From Eggerthella sp. CAG:298 (GTDB lineage: Bacteria > Actinomycetota > Coriobacteriia > Coriobacteriales > Eggerthellaceae): a stretch of DNA of 5,158 nt. The stretch's first letter is position 1, and every line of letters starts with the position of its first letter. The position numbers and the translations under genes are program-made. Location: NCBI GenBank assembly GCA_000435675.1, contig FR895148.1, positions 107,710 through 112,867 of the forward strand, read 5' to 3'. Below, one piece after another: positions 1-4,923 of this stretch. The notes under the pieces were generated by a model. That model ran no database searches, was not told the origin of the DNA, and saw only the letters and a list, made by a program, of their open reading frames with translations.

Positions 1-190
1 GGTCGAAGTCATGCAAGGGCGCTTGGTGGTGTTCGCCACCCATCGCCTTCATTGGCTCGACACGCTCGATTATTTGCTCGTCCTCGAAGAGGGGAAGCTC
101 GTCGAACAGGGCACAACCACCCAGCTTTTTGAGAGCAGTGCGCATTTCGCTACACTCGTACGTGCGCTTCGCGGAGGTGAAGCAGCATGA
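1..190 (+). CDS. cydD: CydD, C-terminal end of ABC half-transporter (partial, 5' end outside window)
   Basis: Only the last 62 codons are visible, read in the frame starting at base 2 and ending at TGA 188-190. The translation starts VEVMQGRLVVFATHRLHWLD and continues with a YLLVLEEGKLVEQG segment. This is the end of an ABC nucleotide-binding domain: the switch (H-loop) histidine of 'ATHR' lies at 41-43, followed by the usual 'D-x-x-x-V-L-E-x-G-x-x-x-E-x-G' strand-turn-strand. The 'FATLVRAL' ending resembles the tail of E. coli CydD. The identity as CydD rests mainly on its position directly before and overlapping cydC; the visible domain alone would only say 'ABC ATPase'. CydD pairs with CydC in the inner membrane to form the heterodimeric transporter needed for cytochrome bd assembly. 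The stop codon overlaps the cydC start (ATGA), which predicts translational coupling. Confidence 0.85.
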   Translation, partial: VEVMQGRLVVFATHRLHWLDTLDYLLVLEEGKLVEQGTTTQLFESSAHFATLVRALRGGEAA

Positions 191-1908
191 TCGCGTGGAT
201 CCGTTCTTATCTTGGTGCGTCTAAGAAATTGCTTGCTCAAGTGCTCGTGCTCGGGGTTACCGCGGTCGTTTTCGCCATCGGCCTCATGTTCGTTGCGGGC
301 TACCTTATCGCCGCTTCAGCGGATAACGCGTTCTCGCTGCTCATGCTGAACATCCCTCTTGCTTTCGTTCAGATCTTCGGGCTTGGCAAGCCTCTTGCGC
401 GCTATCTTGAGCGCCTGCGGAGCCACGATTGGGTCTTGAGGCTCACTTCGACATTGCGCCTTCGTTTGTTCAGGGTGGTGCAACACCAGCAACGCGAACA
501 GGCGCACTGGCGAACGGGAGACGTGCTCGGTTCGCTCGCGAGCGATATCGAACACGTCCAGAATCTGTTCTTACGCTGCGTTTTTCCGGTGCTCATCGCA
601 TGGATCGTTGGAGTCTTGCTCGTTGCAGTGGCAGGCTTCATGTCGCCAGGCTTGTTGCTGTTCGCGCTTATCGCATTTCTTTTGCTGTGCGTCATTATTC
701 CTGCTCTTGCTGTTGTGCTCAATCGTGCACGCATCGAGCGAAACGACCGCACGCGTGCTTCGTTGTATGCAGAGGTGACCGATAAGGTGCTCGGCTCGCG
801 CGATATCGCTATCGCAGGTCGCGGGGAAGAGATCACTGGTCAGCTCATGGAAGAGCTCGATCGCTTGGATGCGGGGGAGAGGACCATCGCGCATCACGAT
901 CGTTTGCGTTTGCTGCTCATCCAGGTGCTCTTGCTCTGCATCATCCTTGTCTTGATCTGGTGGACCTTTGAGCGCCTCGGCGGCGCACCAGGGGGAACGT
1001 CCGATTGGATCGTTGCGGTAGCGCTCGGTTTCTTCCCGCTCATCGAGGTGATCGCTCCGCTTCCTCAGCTCTTCGAAGACACCCTCGAGCATCGCGAAGC
1101 GCTTGAGCGCATGAACGAACAGGGGCTGCTTGTAGATCCTGATCCTGCGCTCTTCACGGCGCCTTCTCTCCACGCTCCGTTCGATATCTCGATCGAAGAG
1201 CTCTCGTTCTCGTACGAACCTGAGCACTGTATTCTGAGCGAGGTGACCCTTTCGATCCCCTATGGACAGAAGCTCGCGATACTGGGGAAGAGCGGCTCGG
1301 GGAAGACGACGCTCGCGCATCTCATCCATGGCGATATGCTTCCTCGTACTGGCGCCATCAGCATCGCAGGCGTGCCAATAGCGGACCTTCGCGATGTCAT
1401 CTGGGACTACGTCGGCTTTATCTCACAGGATAGTTACGTTTTCGCCATGAGCATCTTCGATAACCTTCGTATAGGGAAAATTGAAGTGAGCGAAGAAGAG
1501 GCGTGGGCTGCGCTCGATGCGGTCGGATTGAAGAGCCATGTCGCATCGCTGCCCGACAGGCTCGAGACTATGGCCGATGAAGCAGGCTTGAACTTCTCAG
1601 GTGGCCAGCGCGGGCGCTTAGCGTTGGCGCGGGTGTTGCTTCAAGATCCACCCATCGTGGTGCTCGATGAACCAACGGTCGGGCTCGATCCCGTTACCGA
1701 ACAAAAGGTGCTCGACACCATCATGCGCGTTTTCGCAGAGAAAACGGTCATCATGATCACGCACCATCTTCAAAGGGTCGAAGCGTTCGACCGCGTGCTG
1801 TTCGTCGAAGAAGGAAGGTTCATCATGGATGGAAGTCCGGCAGTGCTCACGGTCGAGAATGAGCGCTATGCCAAACTTCTTGCATTCGACAGGGGATTAT
1901 CGTTCTAA
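187..1908 (+). CDS. cydC: CydC, ABC transporter half for cytochrome bd assembly
   Basis: A 573-residue membrane ABC exporter half, about the length of E. coli CydC. Hydrophobic segments lie near residues 15-42, 49-66, 132-152, 155-178, 242-260 and 272-292, followed by a complete ATPase domain: Walker A GKSGSGKTT (367-375), Q-loop Q414, signature FSGGQ (470-474), Walker B IVVLDE (490-495, catalytic E495), D-loop GLD (499-501) and H-loop H526. The segment RYLERLRSHDWVLRL (72-86) matches the diagnostic CydC stretch RYFERLVSHD of E. coli. R76 and H80 align with E. coli R81 and H85, which I recall as heme-contacting residues in the CydDC structure. GDVLGSLASDIEHV (111-124) also matches the CydC pattern, so this half is CydC and the upstream one CydD. 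The complex acts in the cytoplasmic membrane. Thiol (cysteine/glutathione) export and heme transport have both been proposed. The start is supported by GGAGGTGA at 173-180, 6 nt before the ATG, and by the ATGA overlap with cydD. Confidence 0.93.
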   Translation: MIAWIRSYLGASKKLLAQVLVLGVTAVVFAIGLMFVAGYLIAASADNAFSLLMLNIPLAFVQIFGLGKPLARYLERLRSHDWVLRLTSTLRLRLFRVVQHQQREQAHWRTGDVLGSLASDIEHVQNLFLRCVFPVLIAWIVGVLLVAVAGFMSPGLLLFALIAFLLLCVIIPALAVVLNRARIERNDRTRASLYAEVTDKVLGSRDIAIAGRGEEITGQLMEELDRLDAGERTIAHHDRLRLLLIQVLLLCIILVLIWWTFERLGGAPGGTSDWIVAVALGFFPLIEVIAPLPQLFEDTLEHREALERMNEQGLLVDPDPALFTAPSLHAPFDISIEELSFSYEPEHCILSEVTLSIPYGQKLAILGKSGSGKTTLAHLIHGDMLPRTGAISIAGVPIADLRDVIWDYVGFISQDSYVFAMSIFDNLRIGKIEVSEEEAWAALDAVGLKSHVASLPDRLETMADEAGLNFSGGQRGRLALARVLLQDPPIVVLDEPTVGLDPVTEQKVLDTIMRVFAEKTVIMITHHLQRVEAFDRVLFVEEGRFIMDGSPAVLTVENERYAKLLAFDRGLSF

Positions 1909-1926
1909 AACGCAAGATAAGCGCTA

Positions 1927-1955
1927 GAATAACGAAAGCGCTTCGCGCGTTATTC
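1927..1955. repeat. Inverted repeat in the cydC-cydA gap (possible operator or RNA hairpin)
   Basis: GAATAACG (1927-1934) is repeated exactly in inverse as CGTTATTC (1948-1955). Inside it, GCG (1938-1940) and CGC (1944-1946) can pair around CTT, so the RNA could fold into a two-part hairpin. It starts 18 bases after the cydC stop. No T-run follows (the next bases are ATATGGGG), so it is not a standard intrinsic terminator. It could be a protein-binding operator for cydAB, since cyd genes are often oxygen- or redox-controlled, or an RNA-stabilising hairpin at the end of cydDC. It does not look like a Rex or FNR consensus site. Confidence 0.5.
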
Positions 1956-1981
1956 ATATGGGGATGTGCTGGAAGTATTAT
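1953..1981 (+). promoter_or_regulatory. Possible cydAB promoter (TTCATA-17-TATTAT)
   Basis: TTCATA (1953-1958) matches 4 of 6 bases of the -35 consensus. It lies 17 bases before TATTAT (1976-1981), which matches 5 of 6 of the -10 consensus. Transcription would begin near 1988, leaving a leader of about 30 bases before cydA. The inverted repeat at 1927-1955 would sit directly upstream and touch the -35. A second -10-like hexamer, TAGAAT (1925-1930), has no convincing -35. This is consensus matching only; read-through from cydDC is equally possible. Confidence 0.35.
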
Positions 1982-1996
1982 CTGGCACCAGTTTTG

Positions 1997-2011
1997 AAAA
2001 AAAAAGGGGGG
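1997..2011 (+). promoter_or_regulatory. cydA ribosome binding site in an A9G6 homopolymer run
   Basis: Nine A (1997-2005) run straight into six G (2006-2011), ending six bases before ATG 2018. The AAGGGGGG stretch can pair with the 16S anti-Shine-Dalgarno sequence using G-U pairs. It fixes the cydA start at 2018 rather than at the in-frame ATG at 1958, which has no ribosome binding site. The G-run is both the binding site and part of its spacing, so length changes here would alter translation. Confidence 0.7.
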
Positions 2012-2017
2012 ATTTGT

Positions 2018-3511
2018 ATGGATTTCTTAGCGGATCCGGTCATTCTGGCGCGTATTCAATTCGCGTTCACGGCAATGTACCATTTCTTGCTCGTGCCGGT
2101 TTCTATCGGCCTTGGTTTGATCATGGCTATCTATGAAACTCGTGCTTATCGATCCGGAAAGGAAGAGGATGCTGCGGCGGCTAGATTTTGGCTCAAGATC
2201 TTCACCGCAACATTCGCATTAGGTGTTGCAACCGGTATCACCATGGAGTTCTCGTTCGGTACGAACTGGGCGGATTACTCACGTTTCGTGGGCGATATCT
2301 TCGGTGCTCCGCTGGCAGCAGAAGCGCTGTTAGCTTTCTTCCTGGAATCGACGTTCTTAGGCGTGCTTCTCTTTGGCCGCAAGCATGTTGGTAAGAAGTT
2401 CTATCTTGTCTCAGCATGGCTCGTATTCATCGGTTCAGCGTTTTCGGCGCTGTGGATCATCATCGCGAACTCCTGGATGCAAACGCCAGGTGGCGCAGAG
2501 CTTGCCGATGAGGGAACGCGCGCCGTGCTCACGAACTTCTTTGCGGCGGCTTTCAACCCGTCAACGCTCACACGCTACTCGCACGTGATCTGTGCGGTGC
2601 TCATCATGGGCGCGTTCATGACCATGGCGGTTGCGGCATGGTATATGCACAAGAAGGATCATGAGAAATTCGCGCTCCGTGCTATGAAGATCGGCTCGGT
2701 CGTTGCAACGATCAGCTGTGCTTGCATGCTCGTTACCGCGCACTCTTCGGCAGTCGTCGTTTCTGAAGAGCAACCCACGAAGTTCGCCATGATGGAAGGC
2801 ATGTACGAAGACGAGGTGCCGCCACTCTATGCCATCGGTTGGGTCGATGAAGCAAACGAGCAGGTCATCGCTCCGTTTGCGATCCCTGGTGGTACGAGTT
2901 TCCTTGCTACGGGCAACTGGGATACGGAATATCAGGGCTTGAATAGCCTTGCAGAAACTGAAGACTACTCTGCGATCGACCCTGAGACGATGCCGGTGAA
3001 CTTGGTGTTCCAGAGCTATCACCTCATGGTTGCGATGTTTGGGCTTATGGCGCTCACGCTCTTGCTTGCGCTCATATTTACCTTCAAAGGTGGTTCCATC
3101 AAGAAGATGAGGTGGCTCCAGTGGCTCATCATCATCTCGCCGATCTTCGCGGTGCTCGCTATTCAATCGGGCTGGGCCACCGCTGAATTCGGTCGCCAGC
3201 CTTGGGTCGTCTACCCGAGCGTCACTGGTCCTGAAGGGGTCGAGCTGCTCACAGCAGACGGCATCTCGCTGGCAGTTTCACCTTGGGAGCTCATCGCTAC
3301 TATCGTGCTCTTCGTGCTCATTTATCTGGTGCTGTTCATCGCATGGGCGCGCATCGTTGCGCGTTTCATCAAGCAGGGCCCCACGCAAGAGCAACCAGCT
3401 CCCGTGGCTGCTTCTTCGAATTCGTTCATGTCAGGCACGCCGCCTGTAAAGGCAGCAGATGCTTCGGCAAACGATGAGACTGCTCCGGCCGCGACGAAGG
3501 AAGGAGAGTAG
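2018..3511 (+). CDS. cydA: CydA, cytochrome bd quinol oxidase subunit I (short Q-loop type)
   Basis: A 497-residue polytopic membrane protein that oxidises quinol and reduces O2 to water at high affinity without pumping protons. Key residues are at a constant +3 offset from E. coli up to the Q-loop: H22 (H19, heme b595 ligand), E102 and E110 (E99, E107), N151 (N148), H189 (H186, heme b558), K255 and E260 in QPTKFAMME (K252, E257, quinol site). M337 (E. coli M393, heme b558) and the family motif GRQPW (392-396) follow. The stretch from about 246 to 328 is much shorter than the E. coli Q-loop, so this is the short-loop form usual in Gram-positives. After the last membrane helix there is a 43-residue Ala/Pro/acidic tail (455-497) of low complexity. 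The start at 2018 is chosen because it directly follows the G-rich binding site and gives the standard N-terminus; the in-frame ATG at 1958 would add 20 residues including KKK. cydB follows after two bases. Confidence 0.96.
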   Translation: MDFLADPVILARIQFAFTAMYHFLLVPVSIGLGLIMAIYETRAYRSGKEEDAAAARFWLKIFTATFALGVATGITMEFSFGTNWADYSRFVGDIFGAPLAAEALLAFFLESTFLGVLLFGRKHVGKKFYLVSAWLVFIGSAFSALWIIIANSWMQTPGGAELADEGTRAVLTNFFAAAFNPSTLTRYSHVICAVLIMGAFMTMAVAAWYMHKKDHEKFALRAMKIGSVVATISCACMLVTAHSSAVVVSEEQPTKFAMMEGMYEDEVPPLYAIGWVDEANEQVIAPFAIPGGTSFLATGNWDTEYQGLNSLAETEDYSAIDPETMPVNLVFQSYHLMVAMFGLMALTLLLALIFTFKGGSIKKMRWLQWLIIISPIFAVLAIQSGWATAEFGRQPWVVYPSVTGPEGVELLTADGISLAVSPWELIATIVLFVLIYLVLFIAWARIVARFIKQGPTQEQPAPVAASSNSFMSGTPPVKAADASANDETAPAATKEGE

Positions 3512-3513
3512 TC

Positions 3514-4545
3514 ATGGATATCACGATTCTTCAAGGACTTTGGTTCTTCCTTATCGCGGTTCTGATCGCGGTGTATTTCATGCTCGATGGCTTCGATCTT
3601 GGCATCGGTGTGCTCTATCCCATCCTTGGTAAGACCGAGGAGGAGAAGGCGGTCTTGCGTCGCAGCATCGGCCCGGTGTGGGACGGTAACGAAGTGTGGC
3701 TCCTTACCGCTGGTGGTGCGCTCTTCGCGGCGTTCCCTCTTGCCTATGCCACTACGTTCTCTGGCTTCTATCTTGCGGTCATGCTCGTACTGTTCGGCTT
3801 GATCGTCCGTGCGGTCTCGCTTGAATATCGTGCGCACGATCGCTTTTGGGGCAAGCTTTGGGATTGGTGCTTCACTATCGGTTCGCTACTTCCGGCGTTG
3901 CTCTTCGGTGTGGCGATCGGCTGCATCTACGAAGGCATTCCCATGACAGCGAATGGCGATTACTCGGGCGTTCCACTGCTCGGCCTCATCACTCCTTTCA
4001 CGCTGCTCTGTGGCGTGATGGGTCTTGTCCTTTGCATCGCACAGGGCATTTCGTGGGAGTGCGTGAAGGCTCCGCTGGGGAGCAGCCTGTACAACCGTTG
4101 CGTAAAGCTTCGTCCTATTTGGCAAATGGTCTCGCTCGTCACCTTCATCGTGCTCACGATCTGTGCGCTCACGGTCATCCAGCCGCAGATGCATGAAGCG
4201 CTCGGTTGGGTGCGTATCGTGCTTGCGGTACTGGTTGCGGTGCTCTTGGTGGCAGCCTGGTTCATAGGTCGTGCGAAGAACGACCTGGTGGCATTCATCC
4301 TTCAATGTGCGGCCATCTTCATGTTCATCATGCTCTTCGCCACCTCCATGTTCCCGAACTTGGTCGTTGCTTCGCCCGATAGCGTCGGTGAGACCATCAC
4401 CGCTATGAATGCGGCTTCATCCGAGCTCACCTTGGCGTGGATGACGGGTATCACTTGTGTGGGCTTGCCACTCGTGCTGCTCTATCATTTCCTGGTGTAT
4501 CGTTCCTTCCGTGGACGCGTCAACCCGCAGGATCTTGATTACTAG
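3514..4545 (+). CDS. cydB: CydB, cytochrome bd quinol oxidase subunit II
   Basis: A 343-residue, strongly hydrophobic protein; the E. coli protein is about 379. It is the structural partner of CydA in the cytoplasmic membrane and carries one proposed proton path. Family landmarks are visible: MLDGFDLGIG (23-32) in the first helix; WDGNEVW (56-62), with D57 equivalent to the proton-path Asp58 of E. coli; TAGGALFAAFPLAYA directly after it; and the C-terminal SMFPNL (278-283) and NAASSELTL (299-307) blocks. The start is fixed by AAGGAG (3501-3506), 7 bases before the ATG, and by the two-base gap to the cydA stop, so the two are co-translated. A terminator begins 28 bases after the stop. There is no room for a small CydX-type subunit gene between the stop and the terminator. 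Confidence 0.96.
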   Translation: MDITILQGLWFFLIAVLIAVYFMLDGFDLGIGVLYPILGKTEEEKAVLRRSIGPVWDGNEVWLLTAGGALFAAFPLAYATTFSGFYLAVMLVLFGLIVRAVSLEYRAHDRFWGKLWDWCFTIGSLLPALLFGVAIGCIYEGIPMTANGDYSGVPLLGLITPFTLLCGVMGLVLCIAQGISWECVKAPLGSSLYNRCVKLRPIWQMVSLVTFIVLTICALTVIQPQMHEALGWVRIVLAVLVAVLLVAAWFIGRAKNDLVAFILQCAAIFMFIMLFATSMFPNLVVASPDSVGETITAMNAASSELTLAWMTGITCVGLPLVLLYHFLVYRSFRGRVNPQDLDY

Positions 4546-4573
4546 CACGCATCGTACACCTATACCGCTAAAC

Positions 4574-4601
4574 AAGGGCTGCCTTCGGGCAGCCCTTTTT
4601 T
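4574..4601 (+). terminator. Intrinsic terminator of the cyd genes
   Basis: A perfect stem, AAGGGCTGCC (4574-4583) with GGCAGCCCTT (4588-4597), is closed by a TTCG tetraloop and followed by a run of six T (4596-4601, the first two shared with the stem). It lies 28 bases after the cydB stop and cleanly separates the cyd genes from ilvD. The A-rich 5' foot is weak, so use in the opposite direction is unlikely, and no gene on the - strand needs it. Confidence 0.95.
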
Positions 4602-4604
4602 GCC

Positions 4605-4632
4605 TTGCATCATCGCGCAAGGGCGTTATACT
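4605..4632 (+). promoter_or_regulatory. Promoter of the ilvD T-box leader (TTGCAT-16-TATACT)
   Basis: TATACT (4627-4632) matches 5 of 6 of the sigma-70/SigA -10 consensus. TTGCAT (4605-4610) supplies a weaker -35 at 16-base spacing. The predicted start, around 4638-4640, falls just before the first conserved base-paired segment of the T-box Stem I (4653), which is where a leader transcript should begin. It starts four bases after the cydB terminator T-run, so ilvD has its own transcript. Confidence 0.7.
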
Positions 4633-4799
4633 ATGTTTACTTGAAAAGCGTTGATGAGGAAAAGTAGGGACGAACCCTTCTCCAGAGAGCTAACGGTTGC
4701 TGAAAGTTAGTGAAGGACGGTCCGAAAGGCACCTCGGAGCTATTCATCTGAAATCTTCTCATCTGCTCGAAACGATCTTTCAAGCAGTGAAAAGTCGGT

Positions 4800-4885
4800 A
4801 AGTTGAATCGGAGCCAACCCGTATTTGGTCTAGAGCGCATATGTTCGCGTATGAAAGCTCACCTTCTTCGGTCCTGATGCAACTT
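4800..4885 (+). promoter_or_regulatory. Candidate antiterminator domain of the T-box
   Basis: Bases 4800-4815 (AAGTTGAATCGGAGCC) can pair with 4870-4885 (GGTCCTGATGCAACTT): 12 Watson-Crick pairs, 2 G-U pairs and 2 mismatches over 16 positions. This would consume the 5' arm of the terminator at 4872-4896. Enclosed is a hairpin with GAGC (4833-4836)/GCTC (4857-4860) and CATATG (4838-4843)/CGTATG (4848-4853) around a TTCG loop. The seven bases just 5' of that hairpin are TGGTCTA (4826-4832), the same size and place as the tRNA-binding bulge of a standard T-box antiterminator. The pairing was found by eye, without energy calculation. Confidence 0.45.
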
Positions 4886-4907
4886 GCTGCACAGGATTTT
4901 CTTTTTT
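4872..4907 (+). terminator. Regulated intrinsic terminator of the ilvD T-box
   Basis: TCCTG (4872-4876) pairs with CAGGA (4892-4896). After a single bulged A (4877), TGCA (4878-4881) pairs with TGCA (4888-4891) around ACTTGC. The stem is followed by TTTTCTTTTTT (4897-4907). The T-run ends at the base before the ilvD Shine-Dalgarno sequence, so stopping here gives a leader RNA without a translation start. Its 5' arm overlaps the candidate antiterminator helix, as expected for a transcriptional T-box switch. Confidence 0.85.
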
Positions 4908-4916
4908 AGAAGGAGT
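4908..4916 (+). promoter_or_regulatory. ilvD ribosome binding site, deciding the start codon
   Basis: AGAAGGAGT, with core AGGAG at 4911-4915, lies 8 bases before ATG 4924 but only 2 bases before the in-frame ATG at 4918. The spacing favours 4924. Its AGAAGG (4908-4913) is complementary to CCTTCT (4862-4867) in the leader, so some occlusion of the site in the read-through RNA is possible. Confidence 0.75.
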
Positions 4917-4923
4917 GATGCCC

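Larger units (their letters stand above)
4639..4907 (+). promoter_or_regulatory. T-box riboswitch, predicted isoleucine specifier, controlling ilvD
   Basis: Stem I is well supported. The base helix is GATGAGGA (4653-4660) with TTCTCATC (4756-4763). The loop-E strand AGTA (4663-4666) faces the GAA that follows the specifier. GGAC (4668-4671) pairs with GTCC (4720-4723), and CCTTC (4676-4680) with GAAGG (4712-4716). The hallmark CCAGAGAG (4682-4689) precedes the distal hairpin CTAAC (4690-4694)/GTTAG (4706-4710) with loop GGTTGCTGAAA. CACCTCGGAGC (4730-4740) leads into the specifier loop, where ATC (4746-4748, Ile) sits directly 5' of TGAA. A second hairpin, TGCTcGAA/TTCaAGCA (4764-4786), follows. 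Uncharged tRNA-Ile should bind and allow read-through into ilvD, a gene of Ile/Val/Leu synthesis. The 3' part is atypical: no TGGNACC core is present. The nearest match is TGGTCTA (4826-4832), whose TGGT would fit a tRNA ending ACCA. The T-box identity is confident; the Ile specifier is likely from register and context. Confidence 0.88.

Noticed and set aside
571..1329. 252-codon open frame on the - strand
   Set aside because: It is the antisense shadow of cydC: Arg/Glu/His-rich, with no recognisable domain, lying wholly within a gene with complete ABC motifs.
1909..1960. Intrinsic terminator after cydC
   Set aside because: The hairpin at 1927-1955 has an AT-rich stem and is followed by ATATGGGG, not a T-run.
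1958..2017. In-frame ATG at 1958 that would lengthen CydA by 20 residues
   Set aside because: It has no ribosome binding site, adds a non-family N-terminus containing KKK translated from the A-run, and overlaps the candidate promoter. ATG 2018 has a G-rich binding site and gives the standard CydA start.
2561..3166. 201-codon open frame on the - strand within cydA
   Set aside because: Its charge-rich, low-information composition and position opposite conserved CydA helices mark it as a shadow frame.
4546..4573. Small cydX-like subunit gene after cydB
   Set aside because: Only 28 bases separate the cydB stop from the terminator stem, too few for a CydX of about 35 residues.
4637..4840. 67-codon open frame on the - strand over the ilvD leader
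   Set aside because: The region is explained base by base by T-box Stem I pairing, and the frame has no recognisable product.
4918..4923. In-frame ATG at 4918 as the ilvD start
   Set aside because: It is only two bases after AGGAG, too close for normal initiation. ATG 4924 has 8-base spacing and gives the usual MRSD N-terminus.
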